DNA of 64,000 nucleotides from Cristatella mucedo (taxonomy: Eukaryota > Bryozoa > Phylactolaemata > Cristatellidae): contig WPIO01000050.1 of assembly GCA_009760855.2 (NCBI GenBank), positions 2,745,501 to 2,809,500 on the forward strand. Direction: 5' to 3'. The notes under the pieces were generated by a model. The model had not been told where the DNA came from, did not search any database, and was given only the letters and a program-made list of their open reading frames with translations. Of the stretch, positions 1 to 11,017 are shown one piece after another; positions within the stretch are counted from its first letter, which is position 1; each line of letters starts with the position of its first letter. The translations under genes were made by a program, and so were the position numbers.

Positions 1-2734
1 GGGCACAGTGCTGATAGCAGGATGTTCGTGGACGCCGGCGTGTGTTTGTATTTGCGTTGAGTAGACACGCCTTTAGTTATCTTTGCATTTAGAATTTCTT
101 TCTAATAACTGAATACTAAATTCTGAGTCCGTAGAACTGAACTTTTAACCCAAAAACCTCGTTGATTAGCTGAGCTCATACAGTCAGTCTGCTATGGGCA
201 CAATGCTCCTACCATGTACTGGCTATGTAGCACTGCTTACCTGTAACGTGCACAAACCGGTTGGCTAATTCAGCATATTCCTGCACGTAGTTACCGAAGA
301 AGGCGGCCTCAAAGCTATAGACCCTCCGCCGCTATTATTACCTAATAGCGACATGCCTGCTGCTCCACCGGAACCTGGAACCGGCGTAGCGACGTTCGAG
401 CATTTTCGCCCAAGCGAATTCCCTGTCTTCTTCTTCAGCAACTGGCGTCGTCTAAACTGCGATCAAACTCAACCAACAGTAGCAAGTTTGCGCTCTTTGA
501 CAGAAGCGATTCCGAACACTAACAAGGTCACAAGAACAGAGCCGCTTGACTCACCTGAATTTACAGTCGGTCAGCACCCTCTTAGAATGGCTGCTGCGTA
601 CCTTTCAGGTGTAGGCCTCAGCGCTCACATGATTCGCCTCTATTGCTACAAGATGAAGCATCACTAGCGCGCAGTTTCCCTGATATGCGGAATGACAGCA
701 AAGAGGCTTTCGTCTTATCTTTGGCATATAAGTTACATGCTTGCATAAGTGTAGCTATAAATAGCCATGCAACAACCTCGACTCATTAAACATTATGCAC
801 AGTAGAATTCATTATAGAAATGGTGATCCTTTTTATGTTAGATCAAGTATTTCTATCTTTTTACCAGTGTCAATTCTGTTTATTTTTACGTGCAAGTATT
901 GACTCACAGTCAGGTTGCTAGGAGTGAAAATGTTTTTATAAGGATACAGTCTGGACTAGGCATGCCCTTAGCGAATCACCCACTCCATGACTATTACTAC
1001 CTCAAACTGGCAAACAATCTCGGGTACACAATATTCAATTTTAAATATATACCAACCCTGTTTGTGCATGCATAGCTGCGCACAGTCTGAACACGTTTGA
1101 ATGTAAGCCTGCCCAGCGACTAAACCAAGCCCCATACAGCAGCTGAGAAACTGGCACAGCGGCGCTCTGGATGGGCACGATAGAACCCACGTGACGCTGC
1201 ACGCGACCTCAAACATCACGTTCGATAGAGTGAAGTATCAGCTCGAGGCAATGGCCCGCTTCGTCGGTAGGCAAAGCATGCTGAAAATACTAGCGGAAAT
1301 ACTTCCTGCAGTCGCAGTGCTCCAGGTGAACGGTGAGCCACGCGATGCGGGCTTGTTAACGATCCTCAGTCACGCAAGCTTAGAGGTGGATAGAACTGCT
1401 ATGGTTGTTTTGGGTCGCCAATAGATATGTCCCCTAGCCATACAGCTATCTCTGCCGGCCCCCCGGTCAGAGAAGTTAGGCATGGACTGACTTTGGCTAT
1501 CCCCCCCGCCTGCGCCTCCTCTTCATAGCAATACTTGCGTTTGTCCGAGCGAGAGAGCTTTATCTCTGAGCTTGACATGCTCTTCAGATAATGCTGCGAG
1601 ATGGAACCGAGCAGGCGGTTGCAGCGCGACTCGCTTATTGATCGCGATTGTCGCTTCAGTGTGGCAACCAGCGATATTCATCCCACAACGATACACATTA
1701 AACCCTGCTGCCGGCATAAAGGTAACGCTGGATACCCGCGAAGTAGCTTCCCCTGATCAACGTAATAATCATCGGGAAATATACTCACAGGTTCACTACT
1801 ACCGCACGACCCTAACTAGTTTTTCGGGTAGCTGCGAAAAGCGTACAGCCTGGTAAAACCTGAAGCACTCAATATGCCAACAATAATGTCACAGCACTTG
1901 ATATACCGAAAGCAGCACTAGCAACAACACCAAAGTAAACAGAGCATAAACGCCTGTAAATTAGGCATGGCAAGACAGTTAACTTTCAGCCGACCCCTTA
2001 ATGTGTTTACAGTAGCTCACGAAAAGCTCAATGACTCACCAATCGGCAGACGGTTAATCCAAGTGGGCGAATGAGGTCAAGCACATGCATTATATAGTAG
2101 CCGGGTTTTAAGGCAGGATATAATGAATTTCGTACTTATGCTTCGCGCTGCTCATAATTATGAGCTCCGGTCTTTTACAGCTATATCGTTAGCCACTCAG
2201 TTCTAAATTAGCAGCAAAGGTCATGGTTAGTAATATGGGTTCAGCTGCCAAGCTCATTGAAAGTAATCGCTAGAGATTGCATTATACCCCTCCTTTAAGC
2301 TCATGTCGTCCCCAGGCACTTAGTTTCTCACAGAGTCGTAGTGCCTGTGACAGCTTCAATTAAGCTTGCAGCCTACAGACTTCAGCTACGTTGATGGTTC
2401 GAGCTGGAAGATTATTATTGGATGTAAATTGGATTATTATCTGAAAAAATTATTTTATCCCAAGCATCATAGATTTGAGAATAAGGTGGACTAATGAGAA
2501 ACATCTCAAGTAGCATCCTGATTTCGCTCGGACCCCATAGCTCGGCTCAAGGCTCATGCCAATTGGACACACATGCCATGGCGTCTATGCTCAAGATGGA
2601 GATGGGCAGCATGTCGTTTAATTAGTAACTATTGTATCTCAATCCATTAAATAAGCGTTTTCTATTTGTGATCATTCCGAAATTGCCTAAGTGCATACAG
2701 GCAAAGTATCCTGCAATACGTCCGTCTCGAATCG
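1..2734. other. no recognised gene
   Basis: I see no gene or named repeat here. The longest open stretch on the plus strand is 353-667 (104 codons, beginning MPAAPPEPG). It has a proline-rich start and then an aromatic-rich block, loosely like the gag start of an LTR retroelement, but no zinc knuckle or protease motif follows. Other open stretches near 1191-1424 and 1572-1856 carry no motif I know. This is probably old repeat-derived DNA. Confidence 0.4.
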
Positions 2735-2868
2735 TTTACCTACATCTCGCACGAATCTCAAATCGTTTGAAGACCTAGCCTTTAATTCATAGGCTCCAAA
2801 GGCCTGGAACTTACTTCCGACTATCATCCCGGCATCGCCTGACTTTACATTTAAAAATTAGCTGGAAC
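2735..2868 (+). repeat. LINE-A C-terminal fragment
   Basis: This short piece matches the last coding part of the LINE-A copy that begins just downstream. It corresponds to 4030-4145 of that copy (the stretch reading roughly AWNFLP before the end of the ORF) and is followed by the same A-rich run. It is therefore a second, 5'-truncated copy lying head-to-tail in front of the larger one. Confidence 0.65.
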
Positions 2869-2869
2869 A

Positions 2870-4412
2870 CATCTATTGACTTGGCGGACCAGCTTAACTT
2901 GCATATTGAAACTTCAAACTTTGCTAGTAAATTCCAGTATGGCTTTAGAGCTAATCACTCCAAAGAGTCAGCATTGCTTAGGGTGTACAACGACCTACTT
3001 AGGAATGCAGACATAGGTAGAGTGTCTCCACTTGTTTGGCTCGATCTTTCGGCGGCTTTTGATGCTATCGATCACAAAGTTCTTCTAGAGCGCCTCTCAT
3101 CTCGCCTGGGCATCATTAGCACTGCTCAGCAATGGTTCACGTCCTATCTCAGTAGGACACACCAGTAGGAGACTCCAGAGTATTGACGTGAATGGACAAA
3201 GATCATCCGAGGTACCTCTGAAATATGGGGTAACTCAGGGCTCTGTGCTAGGTCCGGTTCTTTTCACGGTTTATACTCACACTCTTGCTCATGTGATTGC
3301 CAAGCACAATCTAGGCTTTCACTTCTATGGGGATGACACTCAATTGTACCTTTGCTTTGATCCCTCCCAGCATTCGAGCACCTCGAATTCTCTCAATTGA
3401 CTTGCTGCGTGTATTGATGGCAACCGCAGATGGATTGCAGTAAATTTTCTAAAGCAACGATGATAAAACTAACTTACTAGTTATGGGCAAACCCGGTGTG
3501 ATTCTGAAATTGGAAAGGCTAACTCTCAAAGTTGGCTCTGCCAGCATATCTCCTGTCGAATCAGCTCGAAATCTTGGTGTGTTGTTCCAAAGTAACCTTT
3601 CGCTATACGACCGCATCAGCTCCACTGTCAAATGTGCCTACTTTCAGCTACATAATATTGCTTAAATTCGAGCTTGTTTAGATAAGAATACCACGTCCAA
3701 GTTGGTCCATGCATTCGTGACATCCCGTCTCGACTTCTACAACTCACTGGGTGCTGGCCTACTAGCATGTGCGATCAGGCGATTGCAGCTGGTGCAAAAC
3801 TCTGCAGCTACGCTTGTCTATCGTGAGCGTGGCAGTTGCCACATTACACCACTTCTCGCCGACCTGCACTGGCTGCCAGTCAAGCGACGGGTCAAATTCA
3901 AGGTTTTGACTCTAACTCTTAGTTCAATTCATTCTTTGGCTCCAGCCTATCCCTCAGATCTACTCCCCCATCAGACCAAGCATCGTATCACCGGCTTTTC
4001 GGAATCCAACAGTTTACCACTACCTCGTACGAACCTCAAATCCTTTGGAGATCGTGCATTTAGTTCGTATGCTCCCAAAGCCTGGAACTTCCTCCCGACT
4101 TGCGTAAGAACATCCCCTGACTAGACCACATTTAAAAAGAACTTAAAAACACACCTTTTTAGTACAGCATTTAGTGGGTCCCTGTGATTCGTTCTTCATG
4201 TTCTTATATGCGCTGACACTGTGCGAGCTGCCACTAACCACATTCACATGCTGACCCTGTGCATGTCACCCCTAACGACGTTGTTCATATTGTTCAGAAA
4301 GCATGAAATTACTCAGGATTCAATCGCGTTTTCCTTTGCAGCAAAAGTAAGGCGCCTAGGAAGAGATTGAGTTTTCTGAGGGAGCTTTATCAAGTGCATT
4401 ATTATTATTATT
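2870..4412 (+). mobile_element. LINE-A copy 1, CR1/L2-like non-LTR retrotransposon (broken)
   Basis: A 5'-truncated reverse transcriptase region, broken by stops and frameshifts into pieces at 2881-3168, 3188-3400, 3483-3665 and 3702-4124. Visible RT motifs in order are LDLSAAFDAIDH (block with the first catalytic Asp), QGSVLGPVLF and FYGDDTQLYL (the YxDD box, here YGDD). They are followed by the C-terminal LHWLPVKRR motif usual in CR1/L2-type elements. The 3' UTR (about 4150-4412) ends in a nested hairpin and an ATT repeat. The copy cannot be active. The clade call rests on motif resemblance only. Confidence 0.85.
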
Positions 4413-4414
4413 AT

Positions 4415-4655
4415 TGTTTGTCCTTTGCATGCGCACGAATGGTGACACTGCATACTAACTGTATACTGCCACTAACCAAATTTGCGTGCTGACCTTGGGC
4501 ATGTCAGCTCTTACCAAATGATACTTGTTTACGTCGAGCATTCTGCAATTAACCTCTCGATCAAGTTTTATTTTTTAGCAAATGCAAAGTACCCACAAAG
4601 AGATTTAATTCTCTGAGGGCAGTTTAACAATTTAGTATTGTGATTACTATTATCA
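4415..4655 (+). repeat. LINE-A 3' UTR, second tail in tandem
   Basis: A diverged copy of the LINE-A 3' UTR lies directly after the tail of copy 1. It keeps the repeated CCACTAACCA motif, the internal AGAGATTTAATTCTCT hairpin and the closing AT-rich run. It is either a separate, severely truncated insertion or a 3' transduction. Confidence 0.7.
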
Positions 4656-4899
4656 TCTAGACAAACCACAAAGAAATTGCTAAAATCAAAACTTAAATTC
4701 GAGCTGGTCAAAAAATATATCCTGCTATTACCATTTCGAGAAATTTGTGACAGCCTCTATAAACCGGGATCAAAGTTATAAGTCAATCATCCATGCACAG
4801 AAAAGGGATGAATTCATAACCATTATAATGGCAAAAATAAGCTAGCTGTTTAAACCTGGCCCTATCTTACTATAACATTCTAAGACGGACCAAGCAAGA

Positions 4900-5025
4900 A
4901 ACCCACCTGCTTGCCACGACCAAGGTCTTGATTAGGTCATCGGCTCAAGCCCCGATGCATATGTGAAGCGCCTAAATAGAGATTGAGGTCTCTTGCAGTG
5001 CTATCCAAATGAATTATATTAATTT
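4900..5025 (+). repeat. SINE2 copy, tRNA-derived
   Basis: This copy keeps the GACCAAGGTCTTG segment, a degenerate B box (GGCTCAAGCCCCG) and the tail GAAGCGCCTAAATAGAGATTGAGG followed by AATGAATTATATT. The 5' part with the A box is worn. The tail is of the LINE-A kind. Confidence 0.65.
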
Positions 5026-5221
5026 GTATGCATAGAAATCGAGCGGGTTTGCAATAATCCCTTCAAACAAATTAAAAACCTTAAGGTTTAAGAATCCGGT
5101 TTTTCAAATAGACAGCTCGGTAATTACCTCTCCAACGTAAAATCCGATAAGTGGAATATGCGCTTGCCAGATGCTTAACTCAGCAATGCTATGCTAATAA
5201 AATCAATTATGGATTGTAACC

Positions 5222-5362
5222 ATGTTTGGTTGTTGACATTAAGCATGCTACCACTAACCATTCTACCATGATTCCATTGTGGTATATGTAAAGTTCAAAG
5301 AAAGAGATTGATTTCTCTGAGGGCTCTAAAAAATATATTTCCTCATTAATATTATTATTGAG
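5222..5362 (+). repeat. LINE-A 3' tail fragment
   Basis: It carries GCATGCTACCACTAACCA, then AAAGAGATTGATTTCTCTGAGGG and an ATT-rich end, which is the terminal part of the LINE-A 3' UTR. Confidence 0.7.
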
Positions 5363-6235
5363 TATCCCATCTCGTCGTCTTGACTATAGGCGTAGTCAGG
5401 CCAGAAAGCAGCATCTCGAATCTTTCATTGTATTACAATGCCTCATACCTCTCACGGAAGAATGTATAGTAACTCTGACCAGCTCAAACAGGTATATTTG
5501 CTTGGCTAGTGTCAAAAGAATATAAACAGAGCAAGCTGCAATTAAAAAAACTTGAAATGAATATCTAAAGACTCATAACTTTAAATACCTATAAGAATCA
5601 ATAATGGACAAGTGACAGGGATGATAAATGCAGCTCCCTTAAGTCTAAGAATGTGATTCAAGCCTTGAGTTCTGCTAAGAAGTCCAACTAAGACTTGACC
5701 CCCATCCGAGCATCGAGCAGCTAGCTGTTCTACTGTGCCTGCTTTCATTACTCGTTTTCTTACACTATCTTAAAAACTACAAAGACAACCAGAGCTAAAT
5801 GAGCGAAGGAACTTGCAAATGAGCGAACCCCCATGACGAATCAACAGTTTTGATTACTCAGAATAGCAAGTCGATGTTAATCAGAAAATTACCATCGCAC
5901 CTACATGTCCCATCTGGATACCTACAGAGCAATCATTGCTAATGTTAATCTTTATAGCCTATCCCAAAACTACCGTACCTATACCGGCTTGTTACTGCTC
6001 TTAGGTTCTCATAATTATTTTAATCAAACCAGGCTCAACAGTCATGCTTGCACACCAAGACACTCAAACGTGTGTTATTGCATAATCAGGCACATACCAA
6101 AATATAAAAAGTGGCCAAATAAAAAGATATCGAAAAAAGTAAAACAGTGTTAGATAAAGCGCTTCTTAAAGAGTTTATATGCGATCATTGAAATCAAAAC
6201 TGCTACTATTGCACAGCACTTAAGCTAGTTGGCAC
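5363..6235. other. no recognised gene
   Basis: AT-rich DNA without recognisable genes. The open stretch 5905-6153 (82 codons) has no motif I can name. Confidence 0.4.
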
Positions 6236-6400
6236 TGTAATTATAATAATACACTTAATAAAGCGCCCTCAGAGAGCTCAATCTCTTTCTAGGCGCTTTA
6301 TATTTTCTGCAAAAAACGCGATTGAATGGTGAGTGGTATCATGCTTGATAAAAAAAAAAACATGAAAACATGGTTAGTGGATAACGTGGATAGGGATTGT
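6236..6400 (-). repeat. LINE-A 3' tail, reverse orientation
   Basis: In reverse orientation this holds AAAGCGCC, the AGAGATTGAGCTCTCT hairpin and GGGCGCTTT, preceded by the LINE-A 3' UTR motifs. It abuts the copia LTR. Confidence 0.75.
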
Positions 6401-6405
6401 AAGAC

Positions 6406-6909
6406 TGAGACTAGGTGTCTCACTAGTCAATTGTCGAGAAAACTGTAATGTTTGATAACGAAACCGACAAACGGAACATGAACCGTAGTAAGTACTAGAT
6501 GATTTCACGGCTCCTTTTGTATAACGACAGAAGAGCTTTTACAGCTATCGCCACCGCTTGCAGTGACGATACAGAATCGCCAACCGCAGGATTTGAGCCC
6601 ACAACCTGGGTACCGAGGTCGTGAAAAGCCATTGTCTTACCTAGTGGGACATCGTGGCTCACCAAATACGGACAAAGGATTAGCGACAAGCGAGTCCAAT
6701 ATATAGTAGTCCTAAATGATTACTATTGGCTGAGCAAATCATCGTGCATACTCATTGCAAAACTATTGGCTTCATTTCACGATCATGCACTGATCAGCCG
6801 TAGCTGATGTGGCCTTGGAAAACTCCTATTGGTCATGGAATACGTAATAGGCAGCCAATCAGTAGTGGTCTGGAGCTTCAAAAATAGAAGCAGTTCTCTG
6901 GGTTAGTCA
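6406..6909 (-). repeat. copia 3' LTR, interrupted by SINE1
   Basis: It aligns with 10698-11017 once the SINE1 insert is removed (about 335 versus 320 bases). Shared stretches include ACTAGTCAA, TAGTAGTCCTA.ATGATTACTATTGGCT and CCAATCAG.AGTGGTCTG. It begins TG and ends CA on the plus strand, as LTRs should. Confidence 0.8.
6496..6662 (-). repeat. SINE1 copy inside the copia LTR
   Basis: The reverse strand reads TGAGCC..., an A-box-like block, a degenerate B box, the TCGCCACTGCAAGCGGTGG-type hairpin region and the GAGCTCTTCTGTCG-type end. The right LTR lacks it at the equivalent place, so it inserted after the copia element. Confidence 0.85.
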
Positions 6910-7021
6910 GTTTGCACTACAGGTCAAGGTGAAACCGCCCGGCGTACTGGCTGAAAAGCTTACTCAGCCAACACCGCCCCTCACTGAGCAGTGCCAGTCA
7001 AATGGGTGTACGAAGTCCAAC

Positions 7022-7440
7022 AGTGGTCACACAATTCGCTCGTTTGTGTTTCTTCGGACATTTCATGAGGAAATCTGCTAGGTTTTCCTCAGACCTGAAA
7101 AACAAAGATCTATTACCGTCATCATTGTACATTTGACGAACAAAACGGTTTTGCACATCAATCTGCTTGGCTCTTGCATGACGTATCGGGTTTGCCGAAA
7201 TGGCTATACAGCCCCGATTGACACTGCATATGGCAGTAGGCTTTGTTTGTTCGAAACCTAACTCCTTAAGGAGCTGTTGTAGCTAGAAGACTTTACGAAA
7301 CATATGACTCATTGCCATATACTCAGCCTCTGTTGTTGACAAGGCAACAATAGATTGTCTGACGACCAAGTATTGCTGCCTCGACCAATGCTGAACACAT
7401 ACCCACTGACGAAGAATCACCAGTTAGCAATCCCTTGCAG
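7022..7440 (-). pseudogene. copia RNase H domain
   Basis: Reverse translation of 7080-7230 gives a segment reading AISANPIRHARAKQIDVQN, then FVRQMYND. This matches the end of copia RNase H, where the usual pattern is a small hydrophobic block, N-P, a basic pair, K-H/Q-I-D and F-V-R. The block is frameshifted from the upstream reverse transcriptase. Confidence 0.7.
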
Positions 7441-7775
7441 GTAGCGTAGGATGGATTCTCTTTGCAGTCGCCTAGTGCTGCGAGCACGACTAACTGAAAA
7501 GTCCAGCAGCAGCTTCAAAATTTGGACGCATCGCAACCATCAGGTACATGACGTCCGGAACGGTGCTTCGGTGGAGAACTCGTTGCACGTAGTCGGCATC
7601 ATCATCGCTATCTTGCATCATAGCTCGGGCGAGCTGGATACCAGCATCGGCAGGCGTGGACACCGACTAACGTATACCCATGCCGTAGCTCTCTAGTATG
7701 TCCACGGTGAAGCGAGTCTGGTTGAGAGTGACAATTTTTCCGGCTCGAATCTCTGATTATCTGGACTCCTAAAAT

Positions 7776-8400
7776 TCAGTGAGCTTCTCCTAGATCCTTC
7801 ATAGCAAAGGCCTCTGAGAGTCGCTGCTTGACAAAGGAGAGACCTATTGCTGTACCAGATAGAACTAAGTCATCAACATAAACGGTAATAAATGCAATGT
7901 CACCGGAGTCATCGCACCCGTAGATGCTATTGTCAGCCTCAAGTGATCGAAAGTCCAATTCGCACAGACGATTGTCCAGCTTTTTGTTCCAGGCTCGTGT
8001 TTGCCTGCTTAAGACAGTACAGTGACTTCTTGAATCGCCCTCGAGTTTTTCAATACCTCTATGAAGAATAACCTCTGGTAGTTCTAGGTACATCCCTTCC
8101 TCAATTTAATCATTGAGAAAGCCGTTTTGACGTTCATTCGATGGATCTCTACGTCCATCATAGCAGCAATTTATAAGATGGTTCTCAGAGATTCAAACTT
8201 CCCGATTGGTGCAAACGCCTCTGGGTAGTTAATACCATCTACCTAAGAATAGCCCTTGGCAACCAAACGAGCTGTGTGGTAGTTTACTGATCCGTGTGCA
8301 TCTCGCTTCGCTTGGAAGACAAATATGCATTCGATGGCTTGCCTGCCCTTGAGTAGTTGGTTGACCTCAGACATCAATATCATGTAGGGAAGCAATTTCA
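7776..8400 (-). pseudogene. copia reverse transcriptase domain
   Basis: The open part 7776-8093 starts at MYLELPEV, the copia motif that follows the first RT blocks. It carries the catalytic YVDDLVLSG box and ends at AMKDLGEAH, the usual F-x-M-K-D-L-G motif. Upstream to about 8400 the reading continues in other frames with stops. Two of the three catalytic aspartates are in YVDD; the first lies in the degraded part. Confidence 0.82.
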
Positions 8401-9145
8401 TCATCAATAGAAGCCGTCCATAAATATGCTTCTCTGCTACTTAGAACATCGTATGAGGTCCTGGACTCATCGTTGCAAGTAATTAATGCCTCAGCCACTC
8501 ACCCGTATTCATCGTCATATAGTCTAGCAGGCCGTCTGCAGGCAGGCGTGCACCTCAAATTCATCGCCGTAGAGCTGTATCATCTAATTCTGTTGGAGCG
8601 TGGGTTGAGTTGCAGATGCATTTTCAATTGCAGCTTGGATTTTTTGCTCAGACTTTGCTGGAGCTGTTGTTCGAGGGTGCTGCACAGTATCCTCTCCTGG
8701 TACTGTAAGAACTTTTTCAAAGAACTATTCAGGCTAATCAGTATTTTCTGATTTTCTGGGTCGTAGGACTGATCAATCTTAGACGAAGAATCGTTATTTT
8801 AACAGAGTAAAATACAGAGCATTGACTTTTGGTTAAGTTTAGACCAAAAGTCTGTTGTGATTAGTGCACATGCACAGCAGCCGCAGACAAGGCAGCGAGA
8901 TACGTCAGGCTGTGCACCACTCCAAGCCTGCTCGGGTATCTTACCACGTATCAAATTGCCGGTGCTGTGATTCTTCATGTACACGGCTGCTGCAACTGCA
9001 TCAGGCCAGAACTTCAGAGGTAACTAAGCATGATATACAATTCACCTTGCCCTCTCGGTGATTGTTCTGATGCTGCGCTCAGCCATGCAGCTCTGCTTTG
9101 GTGTATAATGTGCCGTCAGTCTGTGAGCAATACCAGCCTCTTCTA

Positions 9146-9861
9146 CTATTGTGAACATCTCGTGGGAGATGTACTCACATCATTGTCGGCGTGACACTTT
9201 TTTATAAGTTGACCAAAAAACTTTTCTATTGCAACCCTGTATTCATTGAATATTGCAGTAACGTCATCCTTGTGACGAATGAAGCAAGCCTTTGCATAGC
9301 TCGAGGCATCATCGATAAATGTCACAAAGAAACGATATCCATTTGTTGAAGCAGTTTCCATGGGATCCGAAACATGGATTTTGTAAATAGCTAGTGATTC
9401 GGTCTCTTTAGCACTGCTTCTCACCTCTGGGATGGAGCTGGTGTGCTGCTTTCCTTCTGGGCACGCTTGGCAGAAGTTGAGGTTCATGTGCTTAGACTGG
9501 AAGTCTAGTCCATGCCCTTGGTCTTCAGCATATCGAGGCTCCCACCTGAGATATAGGCGTACCAATGGTGCCAAAGCTGAAAACATTCGTCTGATTTACT
9601 CGCGCGAGCAGTCAATGCTGTCTGATTTCTCACTGAAGTGCCTATAAAGTATAAGAGTCTCCCTTGTTTCACGCCTGCAAGAGCTACGTCTGTTGACCCA
9701 GGGTTTGTAAAGGACACGGGATCACCTTCAAAATCCACCTTATAGCCTCTCACAACGAATTGGCTTAAATAAAAAAGTTCTTGGCAGACTTCATTACAAG
9801 TAAAACATCTCGAAGGTCGGCTTCCCGCCAAGCAGATGAGTAGGTACCATACCCGTGCCAA
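9146..9861 (-). pseudogene. copia pre-integrase and integrase region
   Basis: Two overlapping reading frames cover it. 9505-9861 holds a pre-integrase segment with the LWHHW-type zinc-binding motif (normally LWH-R-GH). 9146-9586 holds CQACPEGKQ, the Asp motif DPMET, FVTFIDDASSYA and the K-x-HADND segment typical of the integrase core. The frame change near 9510-9580 breaks the polyprotein. Confidence 0.8.
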
Positions 9862-10560
9862 TCACGTCCACCACATCTCCTTGACCAGCCATGACTCCGA
9901 GAGAAATTTTCTCACAGTATGTAAAGAGTTAGGATTTGTTGCACATAGTCGTGCTCCAGTGTCTATAAGGCACTGCAGCTGTAATAGAAGCTGATGGGTA
10001 GTCGAGTCTGCAGAGAAAACGAAGGAGTCTAGGGTCGCTGCATTGGCCTCAGATTTGAAATCGTGTCTCCTTTCTTTTACTACTTTGTAAGGCCTTGTAG
10101 CCGACTACCTCTAGCAGTATGGCATTTACCAGTAAATTTGAAGGTGAGCTGTTTGCCGTGAGTAGAGGGCAAAGCCACTTTGCCGGCTTTCCATGCTTCA
10201 TTCGAAGCCACTTGAGCCATTTCGTTCGTGCTCTCATCAAGGTAAGGTCAATTTGGCCGCCGCCGAGTTTTTGTCGCCTTCTGACATCCGGAAAGGTACA
10301 AGCTTCAGAGGCTGGAGTAGTCAACTAATCAGCGTTCTCCGAGCTTGTATGGCATCCGGCTTCCGCCATGGCTCCAAAGCGTTCACCATATTTCCAATGC
10401 CGGAACTCATCAGCACAGAATCCGAGACAGCCATGACGAGAACGGATAAAGCCTTTACCGTGCGCCGGCCAAACTGGTGCTGTGCCTTACCATCGTCTTC
10501 TTCCTCTGCAGCTCTTACCAGTAAGTGGTGTGAAATCCACTGGACTTCTGTCGTCGCCGT
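9862..10560 (-). pseudogene. copia gag and protease remnants
   Basis: On the minus strand around 9940-9995 the reading LQCLIDTGARLCATN matches the copia aspartic protease active site (D-T-G-A). Further upstream, 10049-10324 is an open fragment in the position of gag. A segment starting KCHTARG near 10100 may be what remains of the CCHC knuckle. The gag part is called from position, not from a clear domain. Confidence 0.5.
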
Positions 10561-10681
10561 TTAAGAAACTCCACAGATCATTGGCTATGAAGTAGAACTT
10601 TGCCCGGGTACTTCACAGCTGCCAACTCTCACCAGTACACTTCTCTAAACCAATGACGCCAGTTGACCCTGGGCCCTTAGT

Positions 10682-10693
10682 CTCTGAGACCCA
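10682..10693 (-). other. copia primer-binding site
   Basis: The minus strand reads TGGGTCTCAGAG four bases after the end of the 5' LTR. This resembles the initiator-tRNA-Met primer site of copia elements (TGGTATCAGAG type), and it helped fix the LTR edge at 10698. Confidence 0.55.
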
Positions 10694-10697
10694 GTTC

Positions 10698-11017
10698 TGA
10701 CGTAAAGCTGTGTACTAGTCAATGGTTAAGAAAATTACTGTTTTCAAGAACACAGCCGACAAACAGAACGTGAGTATTAGCAAATACACACAAAGGCTAA
10801 GCTACAAATGGGTCCCATATTTAGTAGTCCTAGATGATTACTATTGGCTCAGAAAGCCGTCATGTATACTAATCTAAATACTGGCTTCTCTTCACGACCA
10901 CACTCTGACCGGCAGTAGCTGTGGTCTTGGCAGAGGCTAATTGGCCTAGGTACACGTGATATTCAACCAATCAGCAGTGGTCTGCAGCTCCGAAAAAAGA
11001 AGCAGTCCTGTGAGTCA
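10698..11017 (-). repeat. copia 5' LTR
   Basis: This is the uninterrupted partner of the left LTR, about 320 bases, TG...CA. It contains the CCAATCAG block and the TTAGTAGTCCTAGATGATTA block shared with 6680-6880. Confidence 0.8.

Larger units (their letters stand above)
6406..11017 (-). mobile_element. Ty1/copia LTR retrotransposon, degenerate, with both LTRs
   Basis: Direct repeats at 6406-6909 and 10698-11017 bracket about 3.8 kb whose minus strand encodes, in copia order, a gag-like part, a protease (LIDTGA), pre-integrase and integrase, reverse transcriptase (YVDDLVL) and RNase H. Integrase before reverse transcriptase is the order that separates copia from gypsy. Every domain is interrupted by stops or frameshifts. 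A SINE1 copy sits inside the left (3') LTR. No target-site duplication is obvious, and the two LTRs have diverged substantially, so this is an old insertion. Confidence 0.85.
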
